Positions 1-11,665 of a DNA stretch of 64,000 nt are shown here, one piece after another; positions within the stretch are counted from its first letter, which is position 1, and each line of letters opens with the position of its first letter. This DNA comes from Adineta ricciae. Lineage: Eukaryota > Rotifera > Eurotatoria > Adinetida > Adinetidae. The notes beneath the pieces were generated by a model. It was not told the DNA's origin. It saw only the letters and a list, made by a program, of their open reading frames with translations, and searched no databases. A program made the translations under genes and the position numbers. The stretch is from positions 109,690 through 173,689 of the forward strand of contig CAJNOJ010000222.1 in assembly GCA_905250025.1 (NCBI GenBank). The letters are read 5' to 3'.

Positions 1-1
1 C

Positions 2-349
2 ATCTATTTCATGGAGGGATCACGGCATTGGTTTCCAAATGATTGGCACAATGCACAAAGACATGCACATGGAGGTTACTTCGCTGATTACCATATGCTT
101 TGCACAGGTGAATATTGTCCTTTTGGACCGAAAATCCGTGGATTGACAGAAATAGACTCAAGAATTGATCAAGTATTATTTCTGAACACATCTAGTGAGC
201 GACAAGGACGAATGGGTTGCTGTTCTAATGTTGCCTGGAGATGTCCAACAAGTGCGAAGCGACACAGCTACAAAGAAGGTCGACATCGCATCAAAAGTCA
301 ACGTCGGCAAGGAAATCGGTTAACAAAAGAAGCAAACAAGTATAACTAA
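2..349 (+). CDS. 3' end of an unidentified Cys/His-containing protein (partial)
   Basis: An open frame runs in from the left window edge and stops with TAA at 347-349, giving about 115 residues. It holds regularly placed Cys, His and Trp (for example RHWFPNDW, GGYFADYH, GEYCPFGP, CCSNVAWRCP) followed by a basic tail. This composition looks like the end of a folded, possibly disulphide-bonded protein rather than random translation. I do not recognise the family. The block 2 copy starts at the equivalent of base 285, so only the last 20 or so codons are repeated there. The internal ATG at 11 is probably not the real start, because the frame stays open upstream. Confidence 0.4.
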   Translation: MYFMEGSRHWFPNDWHNAQRHAHGGYFADYHMLCTGEYCPFGPKIRGLTEIDSRIDQVLFLNTSSERQGRMGCCSNVAWRCPTSAKRHSYKEGRHRIKSQRRQGNRLTKEANKYN

Positions 350-364
350 AACTTTTATTTGAAA

Positions 365-945
365 TCATGAAGGAGAAAAACATAACGTCATCATTCCATA
401 TCCTTTACATCCAACACCTGCTGTGGTAAACCAAGCACCGTCGATAGCCACAATGAATTTTCCCGTTCCAGTTTTGATACTTAACAGTGACATCTTGATC
501 AAGATCATAACGACTGAAAATCGAACCTGTTGTATGATCACTCGTTGGAATAATTCGACAATCCATTGGATAGACATCAAATGACCAAGTACAACCTTCA
601 TTCGGTGGATAGATCCTTATCTTTAGAGATATTATCGTTTGTGGAACAAGTAAACTTGCATCGATTCGGTGGTGCGATATATTCGATAGATTGGTTTATG
701 CATGAATTCAAAGAAATTCCTCTGCTACCCGTCGAATGAGTATATGGAGGCGATGGTGTTGACACTTGCTGGTTTCTCGGCGTTGCATAAAGGATTATTA
801 TGGTTAATGCTAAGATAAGAGATACAACTGCAACAGCAACACTAATTATCATAATGAATTTATTTCGGCATTGCTTTTGTCTTTGCTCGACTGAATCAGT
901 CCAAGATGGAGCAGCGCACGAAATACTCATATTAGAAAAATTCAT
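365..945 (-). CDS. Small single-pass membrane protein, coding sequence changes frame
   Basis: The frame from ATG at 945 gives a polar N-terminus, one strong transmembrane helix at about residues 30-53 (start FIMIISVAVAVVSL), then a Ser/Thr/Pro-rich stretch, and stops at 598 (115 residues). The downstream sequence reads better in another frame, with a Cys-containing segment (IYPPNEGCTWSFDVYPMDC) that is open until about 390. A third frame is open to 365. No GT-AG intron of the right phase joins them. Either there is an unusual intron or the gene carries a frameshift. Both blocks share the same arrangement, so it is not a random sequencing error. Type II membrane topology is likely. The family is unknown. 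Confidence 0.45.
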
Positions 946-1439
946 TCTTTAGAAATTATATGTTACTATCGATCAATATGTACTACACATTGAATAGAAG
1001 TCAACGAAGCGCATCTTCAAATTGGGCGTCACTTTTCTTTTTTCAACCATTCGAATTGTAAAGGAGAATATGGCGATAGGAAGGTACTCGTCAATCATTT
1101 GTTACAAAAATTAAGAATAAATAAGAAGCTAGTTTCTAGAAGATCTTCGTCGGCGAACTGATATTCATCGAGGTAATTTCATAGGGAGGGAGATGACGGC
1201 GAGTGTGCACGACAACACGGAAAATCCTGAAGACTAAATTCCGGGGCGCTAAAAGTTGTTAATAGATGCAATATAAATTGAATCTCTCATGGTAATCAAC
1301 ATTCGCATTGGCCAAAAAGACATTCTCAATCTCCTTCCAGTTACGAATGATATTCGCAGTAAATAATCGTTTGCAGGAACACAGTCAGAGAGTGTTCGCA
1401 AATCCAGACCAGCTCTATGCGATCATAATTAATACGTCA
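946..1439. other. Intergenic, no gene recognised
   Basis: No open frame of useful length on either strand. The block 2 equivalent is about 45 bp longer near 21520-21565. The right end runs into the decayed FG-GAP-family pseudogene. Confidence 0.5.
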
Positions 1440-2800
1440 GAATTAACAGAAGGTCTAACTCTCCAGATACTGTTTGCTTCTCGATAATGAAACTCAGACT
1501 GGTGCTCAATTGGCTGCGCGAATACATTCGTTACGACAATCTGTTCATACATGATGAAAATGATGATTGATCAACTTCTTCACTACTCTATTGTCAGCGA
1601 ACACAACTTCGCCCATTACCATTATTGTACCAATAAGTGGATTCGATCCTCGATCCTCGATCAGTGAATCATGGTAATATGATTATGTCGGCGTACGAAA
1701 CTTACTTCACATTCATCGATCCATGGTCTGATCTTAAGGTGTCTATTGCAATTACAAAAGCAATGATCTATGATAATAACTTTTCATGCTAATTGAATAT
1801 GAATTGCACCACTCAAGCTGGACTTGTTCAACCAAATTCAACCGCAATTAGAATTGTTGAATTATCCGATGTTCACTGGCAACCAGTCAATAGCAATTGA
1901 CTATAGAGGATACTTCGACCCATGTTTACCTTCTTCATGCTCATATAAATACTCTACAGCTGAACGGTCTCGTGGTTGGCCTTTTTGGTGGCTTGACATT
2001 TGTGCTCAAATTGATATGCCTTAATATTATGTATTTCTTTCACAAAGTCCATCAATACAAGACTAATCGAACGAAAGCGGATGAATTGACGTCGTCAATC
2101 CCAATGATAATCGTGTAGAGTATCGCCTTAGCGGTGGGTACTGAATGTACTGAGAATGTTCCTACTTATTCACATCCGCGGCGTCACCAACTTTAGCAAA
2201 CATGTAAGATACTTTTTTCTGAATTTGAATTGTCATCGGTGTCTTGTTATTGCTGCTAGGGCACAAAGTTTGTTCTGATTATTTTACTTTGAAAGAATGC
2301 GCAGAAATATTGTATATGATGCATAGAGCTTTGAGTACGGAAAATAACGTTTCCAAGGAAAATTTTCTTGTAGAATAAACAGACATAACGACTCTTGCGA
2401 CAACTAATGCGATCCTTTCGACTACAGCAGTTGAACACTCTTATTCTCATAAAATCCTGAAACGATTGTAGTCAGTTGCAGATTGGAAGATTTTGGAGAG
2501 AATGTGAGCAATCTCATTCTTTTCTCTGCTATAACATGGCACTGTTCGCTGACATTCAGGAATAAGAATGGAAGTTTCGGCAAAAAAAAGTGACTTGTTC
2601 CACTGGAACATTTACTTCACTGACTTCCGTGACCGCGGCTGACTTCAATCACGACCGTGCAGTAAATCCTGCCGTTGCCAACGAACATGCCCTTAGTCTG
2701 GGTATTTGGCTTGGTGTTGACAATAGAACTTGTTCTGTCACCGATCACGTTCTCAACCGGGATCCGTACTACTTCAGCACGACGGCAACATAGTCATTTT
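1440..2800 (+). pseudogene. Decayed member of the [TM-ectodomain-TM]-FG-GAP family
   Basis: Short + strand frames, broken by stops and shifts, match the multi-unit gene at 40.2-47.8 kb in order. Around 1670-1790 is a segment reading NHGNMIMSAYETYF then DPWSDLKVSIAITK, like NYGNAIVSAYGTNF and DPWVNETYSVAITQ at about 44227-44316. Around 1805 is MNCTTQAGL. At 1965-2118 is the second membrane segment (VGLFGGLTFVLKLICLN). At 2590-2793 is an FG-GAP-like piece (TAADFNHDRAVNPAVANEH). Block 1 additionally has an 8-base duplication near 1647-1660 that breaks the frame which block 2 keeps. It is non-functional by inspection. Confidence 0.7.
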
Positions 2801-3041
2801 ATTAAACGCATGTACATATTGTGCGCATCCAGTTTTGAACAAAAGTTATTCATCAATTGATCTTTGATAATCTGATGCTGAAGATGTGCTTGTTAGCTAC
2901 ACTAACACACTAGCGAACGATCTCACAGAATATTGCGTGTCCAATGGTCATTATCAAGTAATTTGACGTTTTTCATGAAACTTGAAGCGATGTGAGGCGT
3001 AATTTATTGATGAGACAAAAATAAAAGTAAAGCTATATGAG

Positions 3042-4447
3042 CTAGTTATTCATCATAGCTACAATTAACGAGACGATCATCAATAACCATTGAAGATTGT
3101 GATCAGCAGCAGCAGATGGCATCTGTGCGCTTGTCGTTGTTGCTGATGATCTTGGAATGCTTGTCGAACTAGATAAGCGCGTTGTTGAACCTAAATGAAA
3201 TCAAGGTTAAAATATTCTAATGAAAGTCTCGTATTTACTTGAAACTATTGTACGAATTGTTGACGACGCTGTTGTTAGGCGAGTAGTGATTATTGTTGTG
3301 CTTGTCACATTCGCTATTGAAGTCAAGTAAATATAGAAGCAGTTTAAATTGAAAACTTACAACAAATGGCCGAGAATTTTTGAGTTCGATTATTTTTAAA
3401 ATCAGGAACATAAATTGAATAATCTGGACCAAATTTAAAATTATATGGATTATATAATTGATTTGATGATGATCCAGCTGTTAAAGTTCCAACAATAAGA
3501 CTGCCGACCGTTGCTCCGACTTGCCATTTCACAATCGAACTAGTTGTAAAACATAAAATATATAAATTTTTGTTTCCATCTCCAATCACTGATATTGGAT
3601 AATAAAGCACACTTAAACTCGAACCAGCTACACCTGTTTGTCCAGCTACTGTTGTTCCATTCTTTGCTCCTGACAACCATTGTTGAATTCGATGATTATA
3701 TGTATCAGCAACATATAATGTATTCGCATCCTTTGTATCAACAAATAATCCGAATGGGTAGTTAAACTGGTCAGCATTTGATCCATTACTTCCACCAACA
3801 ATGATACCTGTTGTGGGTGATTCCCAACGAACAATTCGATGATTATATGTATCAGCTATCCAGATAAACATCGTATTTGGATCAAAAAACATTCCGCAAG
3901 GTGCGTTCAACTGATTTGCGCCATAACCATTTCCATATCCACCTGCTACGACCGTTCCATTCATATTCGCAGTTGACCATTTTACGACACGACCAAGTTT
4001 CACATCAAGAATGTAAAGATTTCCATTGGTATCACCTTGAATGCCAAGGACTGTAGCAAAAAAAGAAACACTAAAATTTAATTTCTTCTACAAATATAAA
4101 CGCTCACTATAAGATGACTGATTGAAAACTGGTCCTGTCATCGCATTTATAAACGTCCGTTCGACTGTCGAATTGGGCCATATACGGCGTACACGACCAT
4201 ATCCGCTATCTAATACATATACAACATTGTTTTGATCAGCATATAAATCTCGGGGTTGATTAAGATTTGTGTCATCAGTCAATGTTTTAGCATTCGATTC
4301 CCATTGTAATGTGAGACAATTCTCACCGATTGCGAAACATTTTTCCATTGAACATCTGCAAACATCTCTTTGTATGGAATTAACATAGACCAAAATACGA
4401 TTAACTTACGTGAACAGAAGAAAAATGATGAAATATAGTTGCTTCAT
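3042..4447 (-). CDS. NHL-repeat beta-propeller protein with signal peptide and GPI-like tail
   Basis: Five exons with GT-AG borders and consistent phase: 4410-4447, 4108-4355, 3361-4050, 3239-3313, 3042-3190, giving 399 residues. Exon 1 encodes a signal peptide (MKQLYFIIFLLFT). Exons 2-3 hold NHL repeats with the repeated signatures YVADTYNHRIQQW, WIADTYNHRIVRW and YVLDSGYGRVRRIW, alternating with Gly-rich turns, as expected of a beta-propeller. Exons 4-5 encode a Ser/Thr-rich stalk that ends in a short hydrophobic tail (WLLMIVSLIVAMMNN), typical of a GPI-anchor signal or a terminal TM. It is likely a cell-surface or secreted recognition protein. The ligand is unknown. I chose this start because it gives the signal peptide. 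Confidence 0.85.
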
Positions 4448-5389
4448 ATTCGTCTAAATGAGAATATTCAAGAATGCAAGCGATTTTATACCATCGAGTG
4501 AAATGAGAATTTCTAACGAGAAAAAAAAAAGTAATCATCTTGAAAAGAAAGGAAGTGTTGTTTTCAAATTATTCATTTGAACAACGAGAAGCAAAATAAA
4601 AAAAAAAGAATATCATTTACTGAATAGCTCTTTTCGAACTGTATTAGAAGACTTACATGAAAGTTTAACCGACGTGAAACGTCACCCTCTATATTTTCTG
4701 AATTGTACATTTGTGTTTGCTCCTGTTGATTATCAAATCATAGTGAATTCACATTATTGACGTTTCCAGGTAGAAAAATCAGAATGTTATATATTATTCT
4801 ATTCGTGAGGGAGAAAAGCACTTCACTGGGAAAATTAATTGAAATCTAAGTCATGCTTGTCGAATTCTCCTCGCTATACTTGTTCTGCTATGGTTTCACT
4901 CAAAAATACCCTGAGTTTATATTTATGAAAAGTCAGTTATATTACTTTTCAGTATAGGTATGTTTTATTCATTTCAAATCGAGTGCGGATATCTTCTCAT
5001 GACGATAGAATAACAGAAAGAAAACATTTTTCCTCTGTAAATATCAACTGTTGAAATAGGGCAAATATATCTACACTCGCAAATTCTTAAATGATGATAT
5101 TGTTTTTGTTTCTTATTTAGAGGAGGATGAGTTGCGACTCCGCAAGTAGCTATAGTTATGTATGGATGAGATACAGAAGAGTTTATTGCACATACTAGTA
5201 AGTTGCTTTACTGTTAGCTCTCCAATGAATTCGATATAAGCTGAGTCCAGAATGGAAGCATATGGAGAACGACTTATCATGCTCAAATTTGATTTATCAA
5301 GTCCTCATCTAGATAGCATCATAAGATACTGTTAACATTTATTATGAGAGTGCATATTATATTTGCACACCTCGCCTCCAAGAAAATGA
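4448..5389. other. Intergenic between NHL and ART-TPR genes
   Basis: AT-rich with several poly-A runs. I see no conserved coding frame. Both neighbouring genes are on the - strand, so it should contain the NHL promoter and the ART-TPR 3' UTR. Confidence 0.5.
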
Positions 5390-6454
5390 TTACTGTCGAA
5401 TCGAAAAAGATTTATGACAATATTCGAGCGCTTTTGTATAATCACCCATGTTCTTATACACGACACTGATGTTGATATAGGATGTAGCCAGATGAGGATG
5501 ATTTGCAGGAAGTGATTGTTCCCAAATTGAAAGAGCTTTGTGATAGTATTTGAGTGCTTTTGGATGGTCACGCATATCACTATATACACCACCGATGTTG
5601 TGGTAAGAGGCCGCCAAGTCAGGATGATTTGTAGGAAGTGACTGTTGTCGAATTGAAAGAGCTTTCTCGTAGTATTCAAGTGCTTCTTGATAGTCACTCA
5701 TATGATGATATACCAAACTGATGTTGTTGTAGGACGTGGCCAGATGAGGATGATTTGCAGAAAGTGATTGTTGGTCGACTGAAAGGGCTTTCTCATAATG
5801 CTCGAGTGCTTTTTGATATTCACCTGTATGACTGTACACACTACCAATGTTATTGTAGAATGTGGCTAGATGAGGATGGTTTGCAGGAAACGCTTGTTGA
5901 TGAACTAAAAGTGCCTTCTCAAAATATTTGAGTGCTTCTGGATAATCACCCATATTCTTATATATCAAACCGATGTTGCTGAAAGATGTGGCTAGATCAG
6001 GATGATTTACAGGAAGCGATTGCTGTTGAATTGTAAGAGCGCTCTGAAAATATCTGAGTGCTTTAGGATACTCACCCGTCTGAGTATATACACTACCAAT
6101 ATTGGTGTAGGATGTGGCTAAAACAGGATGATTTGCAGGAAGTGAATGTTGCCCAATTGAAAGAGTTCTCTGATGGTATAAGACTGCTTTTGGATAGTCA
6201 CCCATATAATGATACACCAAGCCTATGTTATTGTAGGACGTGGCCACATCAGGGTGATTTGTAGGAAGTGATTGTAGTTTAACTGAAAGGGCTTTCTCAT
6301 AGTATTCGAGTGCTTTTTGATATTCACCTGTACGACTGTACACACTACCAAGGTTGTTGTAGGACGTGGCCAGATGAGAATGATTTGCAGAAAGTGATTT
6401 TTCGCAAATTTCGACTGCTCTTTGACAAAGCTCTATTGCTTTCAGATATGCGCC
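5390..6454 (-). pseudogene. TPR half of the ART-TPR gene, cut off by a stop codon in block 1
   Basis: This frame continues directly from the ART gene after a TAG at 6455-6457 where block 2 has CAG. It encodes about eight kinesin-light-chain-type TPR repeats of 42 residues with the recurring core NHPxLATSYxNIGxVYxxxGxYxKAL, and ends FSIRQ-stop at 5390. An internal ATG at 6343 could start a TPR-only protein, but there is no promoter evidence for this. In block 2 the same repeats are fused to the ART domain. Confidence 0.75.
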
Positions 6455-7846
6455 CTAATGGTCCTGGACGGTAGCAAGTTGATGATAGATTAGCCATTTA
6501 TCATTATCATTCGACGTTTGACTTAACAATACATTGTAAATTTCTTCAGCTTTCTGATTCTGACTCAGCTTGATTAGCAGTTGACCTAATCTACTCCAAC
6601 CATCTCCATCTAAATAATTCTCTTGTCGAATATAATTGGTAAGTGTACTCAGTTCTTTGTCAACGTCGCTAGTTAGTAATATATTCACTTCGTAGATTGG
6701 GCGATCGGTACAAAGCGGTTTGATCTCATGTATGCGAAATACACTATGCATAGTAAACAACACTTCAGCTTCAACGCCGAATTCACTAACATTTTCAATA
6801 AAAGCAAATGGCGTGGTTGTTTGAGTAGGATCAACCTTTATGTTAAAAAGAATTCCCACTAAATCAGAATTGTATGCATTACTGTCTGCATAATGATTGG
6901 CAATGTCGCGTTCCATGGTAGTAGATAAGAAGTAGTTGAATGACATCAAACCACCTTTAGTCTTAGATAGTTCTTCAAAGTCTTCTCTAGACAATCCTTG
7001 TCCACGATAAACGGTAAAGATGTTCGAAAAAGATGTATTAATAATTTGTTCTCTATGCAATTGTTCGATGTGTCGATGAAGATCAGCGATGAAGAATCCC
7101 ATTCGCACGAGGATTTCACCATCTATTACTCGTAAGGCACGATTGAGCATGGAGTGTAAGATAGTACCTCTAGTATACCACCAAATAGGCTCATTTGCAA
7201 GATAGTCATTCACTAATTGATCGGCATCGCTAGATTGTTTACTATTGATAGTTAATGCAGTGGGATAATCATGGATAAATTGTTTTATATGTTCGTCGCC
7301 AAAGTTTATGGTTAATAAGACTTCCTTGAAGAGTTGCGTATACATGAACGATGGATTGAGTTGATCCAGTCTTCTTTCTGATGCTAAGAAACTTATTGGC
7401 ATAGCATTCTGTTCGTACCGATTAAATATATCTTTTACTGCTTCATAGAGTGACTTTATGTCTATGAAAACACCCTTTATCTTAGTCCAAATTGTCGCCC
7501 ATGTTTCATGACGACGTTGATTTTCACAGAAGATGAAAATTGAATCCAATTGAGGCATATCATGAATACAAGGAACAAGGTATCGTACAACTGAATCAGA
7601 AAGGATTATGTATACTTTGCTCTGACTACTATTCAAAATAAACTCAACGCATTCGTCATTATCGGTAAACGTATTTACATGACTCACAATGCGTTCAAGT
7701 TGTCTAATTGTATATTGAAAATCTTCGTTGTTGTGATCCTCACAATCGTGCAACCATATCGTAACAACGCTAGGCATCTTATGAACAGCAATGAGTCGAC
7801 CATTGTCGCCTTCATTTGAAGTTGTGACTGTTTCTCGGCTTGCCAT
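6455..7846 (-). CDS. Arginine ADP-ribosyltransferase (ART) protein, truncated before its TPRs
   Basis: 463 residues from ATG 7846. The N-terminal 135 or so residues are alpha/beta-like and include a segment ending YIILSDSVVRYLVPCIHDMP; this domain precedes ART domains in many bdelloid proteins, and I cannot name it. The ART domain has the R-S-E triad of arginine-specific transferases: Arg in VYRGQ, Ser in FLSTT and the ExE motif in VEAEVLF. Such enzymes move ADP-ribose from NAD+ to arginine side chains. A premature TAG at 6455-6457 (CAG in block 2) removes the eight TPR repeats, so the product keeps catalysis and loses its probable protein-binding arm. No signal peptide is visible, which suggests an intracellular role. 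Confidence 0.8.
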   Translation of the reverse strand: MASRETVTTSNEGDNGRLIAVHKMPSVVTIWLHDCEDHNNEDFQYTIRQLERIVSHVNTFTDNDECVEFILNSSQSKVYIILSDSVVRYLVPCIHDMPQLDSIFIFCENQRRHETWATIWTKIKGVFIDIKSLYEAVKDIFNRYEQNAMPISFLASERRLDQLNPSFMYTQLFKEVLLTINFGDEHIKQFIHDYPTALTINSKQSSDADQLVNDYLANEPIWWYTRGTILHSMLNRALRVIDGEILVRMGFFIADLHRHIEQLHREQIINTSFSNIFTVYRGQGLSREDFEELSKTKGGLMSFNYFLSTTMERDIANHYADSNAYNSDLVGILFNIKVDPTQTTTPFAFIENVSEFGVEAEVLFTMHSVFRIHEIKPLCTDRPIYEVNILLTSDVDKELSTLTNYIRQENYLDGDGWSRLGQLLIKLSQNQKAEEIYNVLLSQTSNDNDKWLIYHQLATVQDH

Positions 7847-9661
7847 TGATACTATAGATCGAATCGTTTCAATGTGTAGCTAGTTTTGCAAAAAAAATTC
7901 TCTCTCTCGGCTCCCTTTTTCCAACGTGGATGAGATGTTTTTTTCCGTTATATTTACGTGTAGTCAGTATATGTTTTGCCAACAACTGAGGGATGATAAG
8001 AACGTTACAATCCGTAGTTTGTTATCATCAAACAGGATAGAGTCAAGTAAACTGAAAAAAAAACTTTCATAAAGAAGATATCCTTCTCACCAAATACAGC
8101 AACACGTAATTTGCATTATGTAATCGTGATGATAGATAAAATAACGCGTGCTAAAAAGATTTAGTTCCTATAGAAGTATATTTTTTGTGTTGATCTTCCG
8201 AGCGCTTAGCTTACAGAAAAAACAGCATAACCTCATGTTGGTTTCTCCCAACACTAAACATTTTATTGTGCAAAAATGAAACTTGGAATTACTGTATGTC
8301 TTTTTTAGATTTCTATAAAAATGAAAAATCCGAACAGAGAATCATGCAAACACTCCCGAATTTTCACAGTGACCGAAAATGCCTGCGGGAAAACGACAGT
8401 AAGACCTTTGCAGAAAAAAAATACAGACAAGGTAATTCTGGACATGTCGATGAGAATGCAATCGAGAAATAACCAGATTTTACTACCAGCTTCAGTGTAA
8501 TAGTGACTAAATTTACATAATGGGGTCCATCAATCGCCACAATCTATAGCCATAAGCCGAACAAAAGGTAATTGTTCGTTTACTTACTAGATTAAGTCTA
8601 CTGAAGTTTTGCACACACCAAATGCTTGATCCTCTTTTGATGAAACTCAACATATAGAATATGAAACCAAACATTACACACAATACATTCTTCTTAATCA
8701 GAATACTCAAATCACTCACTTAGATCAGAGATGACACTGTACTTCACCTCTATGATAAACAACGTGTTTTCAAAAGCTCCTCTTGATTTAGACTACAAGG
8801 TGACAAACCTTGAGATAAACCATGCATATCTTGTTTCCTGGTCATTTGCTCTTACTTTGTAGTTTGTTTAGGTTGCTGATTAGCTCCTCCGTGTAATCCT
8901 ATATCCGTTTCCATTGCTTAGTACTAACACCCCATAATAACAAATTGAATGCGTCTAATGTTGGGATCTTGATTCGCCAGGTATACTCTACTTCCTGCTA
9001 ATAGCATGATTGCATTCAACGTTTTATCGAGAAAACTTTCCAATGGATAGAGATGGGTACATCGCCGCCAAACTACCACCTTTCCACTACTCTTGTTGTC
9101 GCAAATATTTGTCTACCTTGCAGCATGCCACTATTTTCACCAGTTTTCAAGATGTTTGATGGTATAGCCATAATAGAATCGGCTGCTAATGATGTTCCCA
9201 CATGTGCTGGAGCTTCTCTTGTTACTTGAAAGCGAGAAAATCATAACCAACATACTATATACAAAATAGAAGTGCAGTTTGTAAAAACAAAACCACATGT
9301 CCCTCGAGACTGTATTGAACAGTACGAGGAAATTACAAAAATCCAGTAGATGTCTAGTTTGAATTCGAAATACAAACCTTGGTATAAAACCAGTTCTTCA
9401 GACAGACATAAGCCTACTTGAACATGCTTCGTTTTCATATTCAGTCATAAATACATCTGTGTGCGTGAAATATAATTAAGCAAGAGTAAAATAAATTTAT
9501 TTATATCATTAGAAAAGAACAGAGGGATACGCTATATACGCGTTGAATTAAAACTCTGTATAGTTCCTATTTCCACAATTGATTTCCGAAATTATGATAC
9601 ATAACTTAATCTGGATTGATGTTCGAATTCACTCTCAAGACAACTAATGTAAGCAATGCAT
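7847..9661. other. Long intergenic stretch with a possible decayed coding segment
   Basis: 1.8 kb without a confident gene. Short frames at 8266-8472 (+) and 8513-8719 (-) are mostly conserved between blocks but look like chance frames; the + one is shifted in block 2. The part from 8930 to 9438 is described separately as a possible coding remnant. Confidence 0.4.
8930..9438 (-). pseudogene. Unidentified possible coding remnant
   Basis: On the - strand, ATG 9436-9438 opens a frame that could splice at a GTTTGT donor after LVLYQ to a CTTTCAAG acceptor near 9227. It would then read on as VTREAPAHVGTSLAADSIM. Another frame below it reads LESFLDKTLNAIMLL and QDPNIRRIQFVIMGC before a stop at about 8930. 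The pieces are not joined in one clean frame. Both blocks keep them with some amino-acid changes. I do not recognise the protein; it may be a decayed gene. Confidence 0.25.
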
Positions 9662-11252
9662 TTAAATCAGCTGAACACGTTGAATTCTATGATTTCCAGT
9701 ATCAGCAATATAAAGAAATGTTTCATCGTCATTCAGAGCGATTCCATATGGGGAAGAGAGCATAGTAGCACTATTACCTGAAGACCCACTTGGGTCGCCA
9801 ATCATAGTGACACCCGATTGTGCACCTTGACTCCAGCGTTGAATTCGATGATTGACGCTGTCTGCGATATACAAGGCTTTTGTCTTTGTCGACACATATA
9901 CGGCAAAAGGCGTATTCAGTTTGTTGTTCGATGCGCCTTGGCCATTTCCACCAGCCACTGTCGTGCCATTATTCGGATATCCCCCAAACAATGAAAACCG
10001 TTGTATTCGATGATTATTCGAGTCACTTACATAAATATAAGAATTATTTTCATCCAAAAATACGCCACGTGGTGTATAAAGAGAAAACGAATTGCTACCA
10101 GCAACATTCGAGCCGGCTATAATAGTTCCATTGGGATTTCCTGGTTTCCACTTCAAAATACGATTGTTGCTGGAGTCGGCAATATAAAGAGTGCCATTAC
10201 TGTCAATTGCGATTTCTCCTGGCGTATTCAGTGCATTCGTTCCAGTTCCACTAGTACCACATATACCCACCACAACTGAAGGCATTGGGGTTGTAACTTG
10301 CATACTAGTGAATTTTATTACACAATGTTTATTATAATCACTAACGTATAAATTCGATCTTTGATTTGGATCAATCGCTATACCAAAGGGTAAGCCAAGA
10401 TAATTTCCACCACTCCAAGTTTGCGCAACAAGTGACACATTGTTTGTAGTTATATTATAATCATAAAGGCGAATCACTTGACTTCCACCTGAGTTAGCCA
10501 CGATTATAGAATTATCTGTGGTTTTGTTAACAATAATGCTGTAAGGATAATTCAAACCGGTCGTAGGGCTATTTGCGATTTGTGTAGTACTGCTTGCGAT
10601 TGTTGTGCCCATTGACAATGAGAGTGCTTGAATAAAAATAGCTAATAGTTAAACATGGGAAAAACAAACGTGCACACTTACGTCCACATTGATTAAACTG
10701 TAAACAGGTGAAAGTAAGATCTGCTCGGCACATACTCAAGTTTTGTTGACAAGTTGAGCCAAGTATAGGTGATTGGGCCGAACACATTGATATCGTTGGA
10801 TTCCAGTACGTATTTTGAGGACATGTCCATGTGAAATTTCCTCCACAAACCAGATAGCGGTCTTCTGGAAGAGTTGAAGAGCATGGTTGGCCATAAGCGG
10901 CATACAAATCATTTGAAAATTGTATCACACCCACTTGTGAGTTGTTTATTGATGATGAAATGATTGTTCCATGAAGATTAATATCACCTTGGAAAATTCG
11001 GCATTGGTTTGGCAGAACGCCATTAATGTCAAATATCCGACATAAAATATTTTGATTGCATATTTTGACACATGACATCAATAAATTGTTCTCATCGATG
11101 AATGTTGAAAGAATTTGACCAGGGTAATTACCCGGTGAAAATCGCAAATTAGTATTGGATAATGTTATACGTGATTCATGAATACTTTGATTTTCTTTCC
11201 AAAGCGTTGAGAGAATTGCGAAGTAGAGGCAGATATGTTTTGTTGAAAACAT
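9662..11252 (-). CDS. Secreted PAN/apple-like plus NHL-repeat protein
   Basis: Two exons, 10682-11252 and 9662-10626, separated by a 55 bp intron (donor GTAAGT, acceptor TTCAAG) with matching phase, give 511 residues. ATG 11252 begins a signal peptide (MFSTKHICLYFAILSTLW). The open frame extends 40 codons further upstream but is less plausible there. Residues of about 35-120 form a PAN/apple-like domain with paired Cys (MSCVKICNQN, CRIFDINGV, QCRIFQG). A short Cys-rich module follows (VCGGNFTWTCPQN, CLQFNQCG). The C-terminal 320 residues are NHL repeats (YIADSSNNRILKW, YVSDSNNHRIQRF, YIADTGNHRIQRV), probably one six-bladed propeller. It is likely an extracellular adhesion or recognition protein. 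Confidence 0.87.
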
Positions 11253-11665
11253 ATTGAACAGGAAAAGGATGTGTGTGCTGTGTGAACTTTGTTTATTAGA
11301 AAGAATGAGACGGGATGCATTTCGAGTTCTTTTATTTATAGCCGAATCTTCTAGTACTGATGCTGCCGTCACATGAGTGAAATTAGTTCATAATGGAAGT
11401 AGAAAGCAACTCTTAGAATCCTTTTTAAATGACTGTCACTTAACGCAAAGCATTGATTCGAATTCTCTTTTGCTTATTGAACCTCTTACAAACAAAACTT
11501 ATAAGCAACAAGAGTAGTGTAGAGCTGAAACTAAATTCAATTTCAGTTTTTTTTGACGAAAGAGAGAACGCTAGGGCAAAAATAATCATTCTGGATTAAT
11601 AAAAAAAAAGAGACAGTACAGGAAAAGATTCGATTTTCTTTGTTCACTTTTTAAATGGCAAGCAA
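11253..11665. other. Intergenic, no gene recognised
   Basis: Lies between the start of the PAN/NHL gene and the end of the F-box gene. It includes poly-A/T tracts and nothing that looks coding. Confidence 0.5.

Noticed and set aside
2590..2793. Independent small FG-GAP gene
   Set aside because: Only one or two degenerate repeats, no start context, and flanked by other decayed parts of the same family.
8266..8472. + strand 68-codon frame
   Set aside because: The block 2 copy is frameshifted and there is no homology or splice support.
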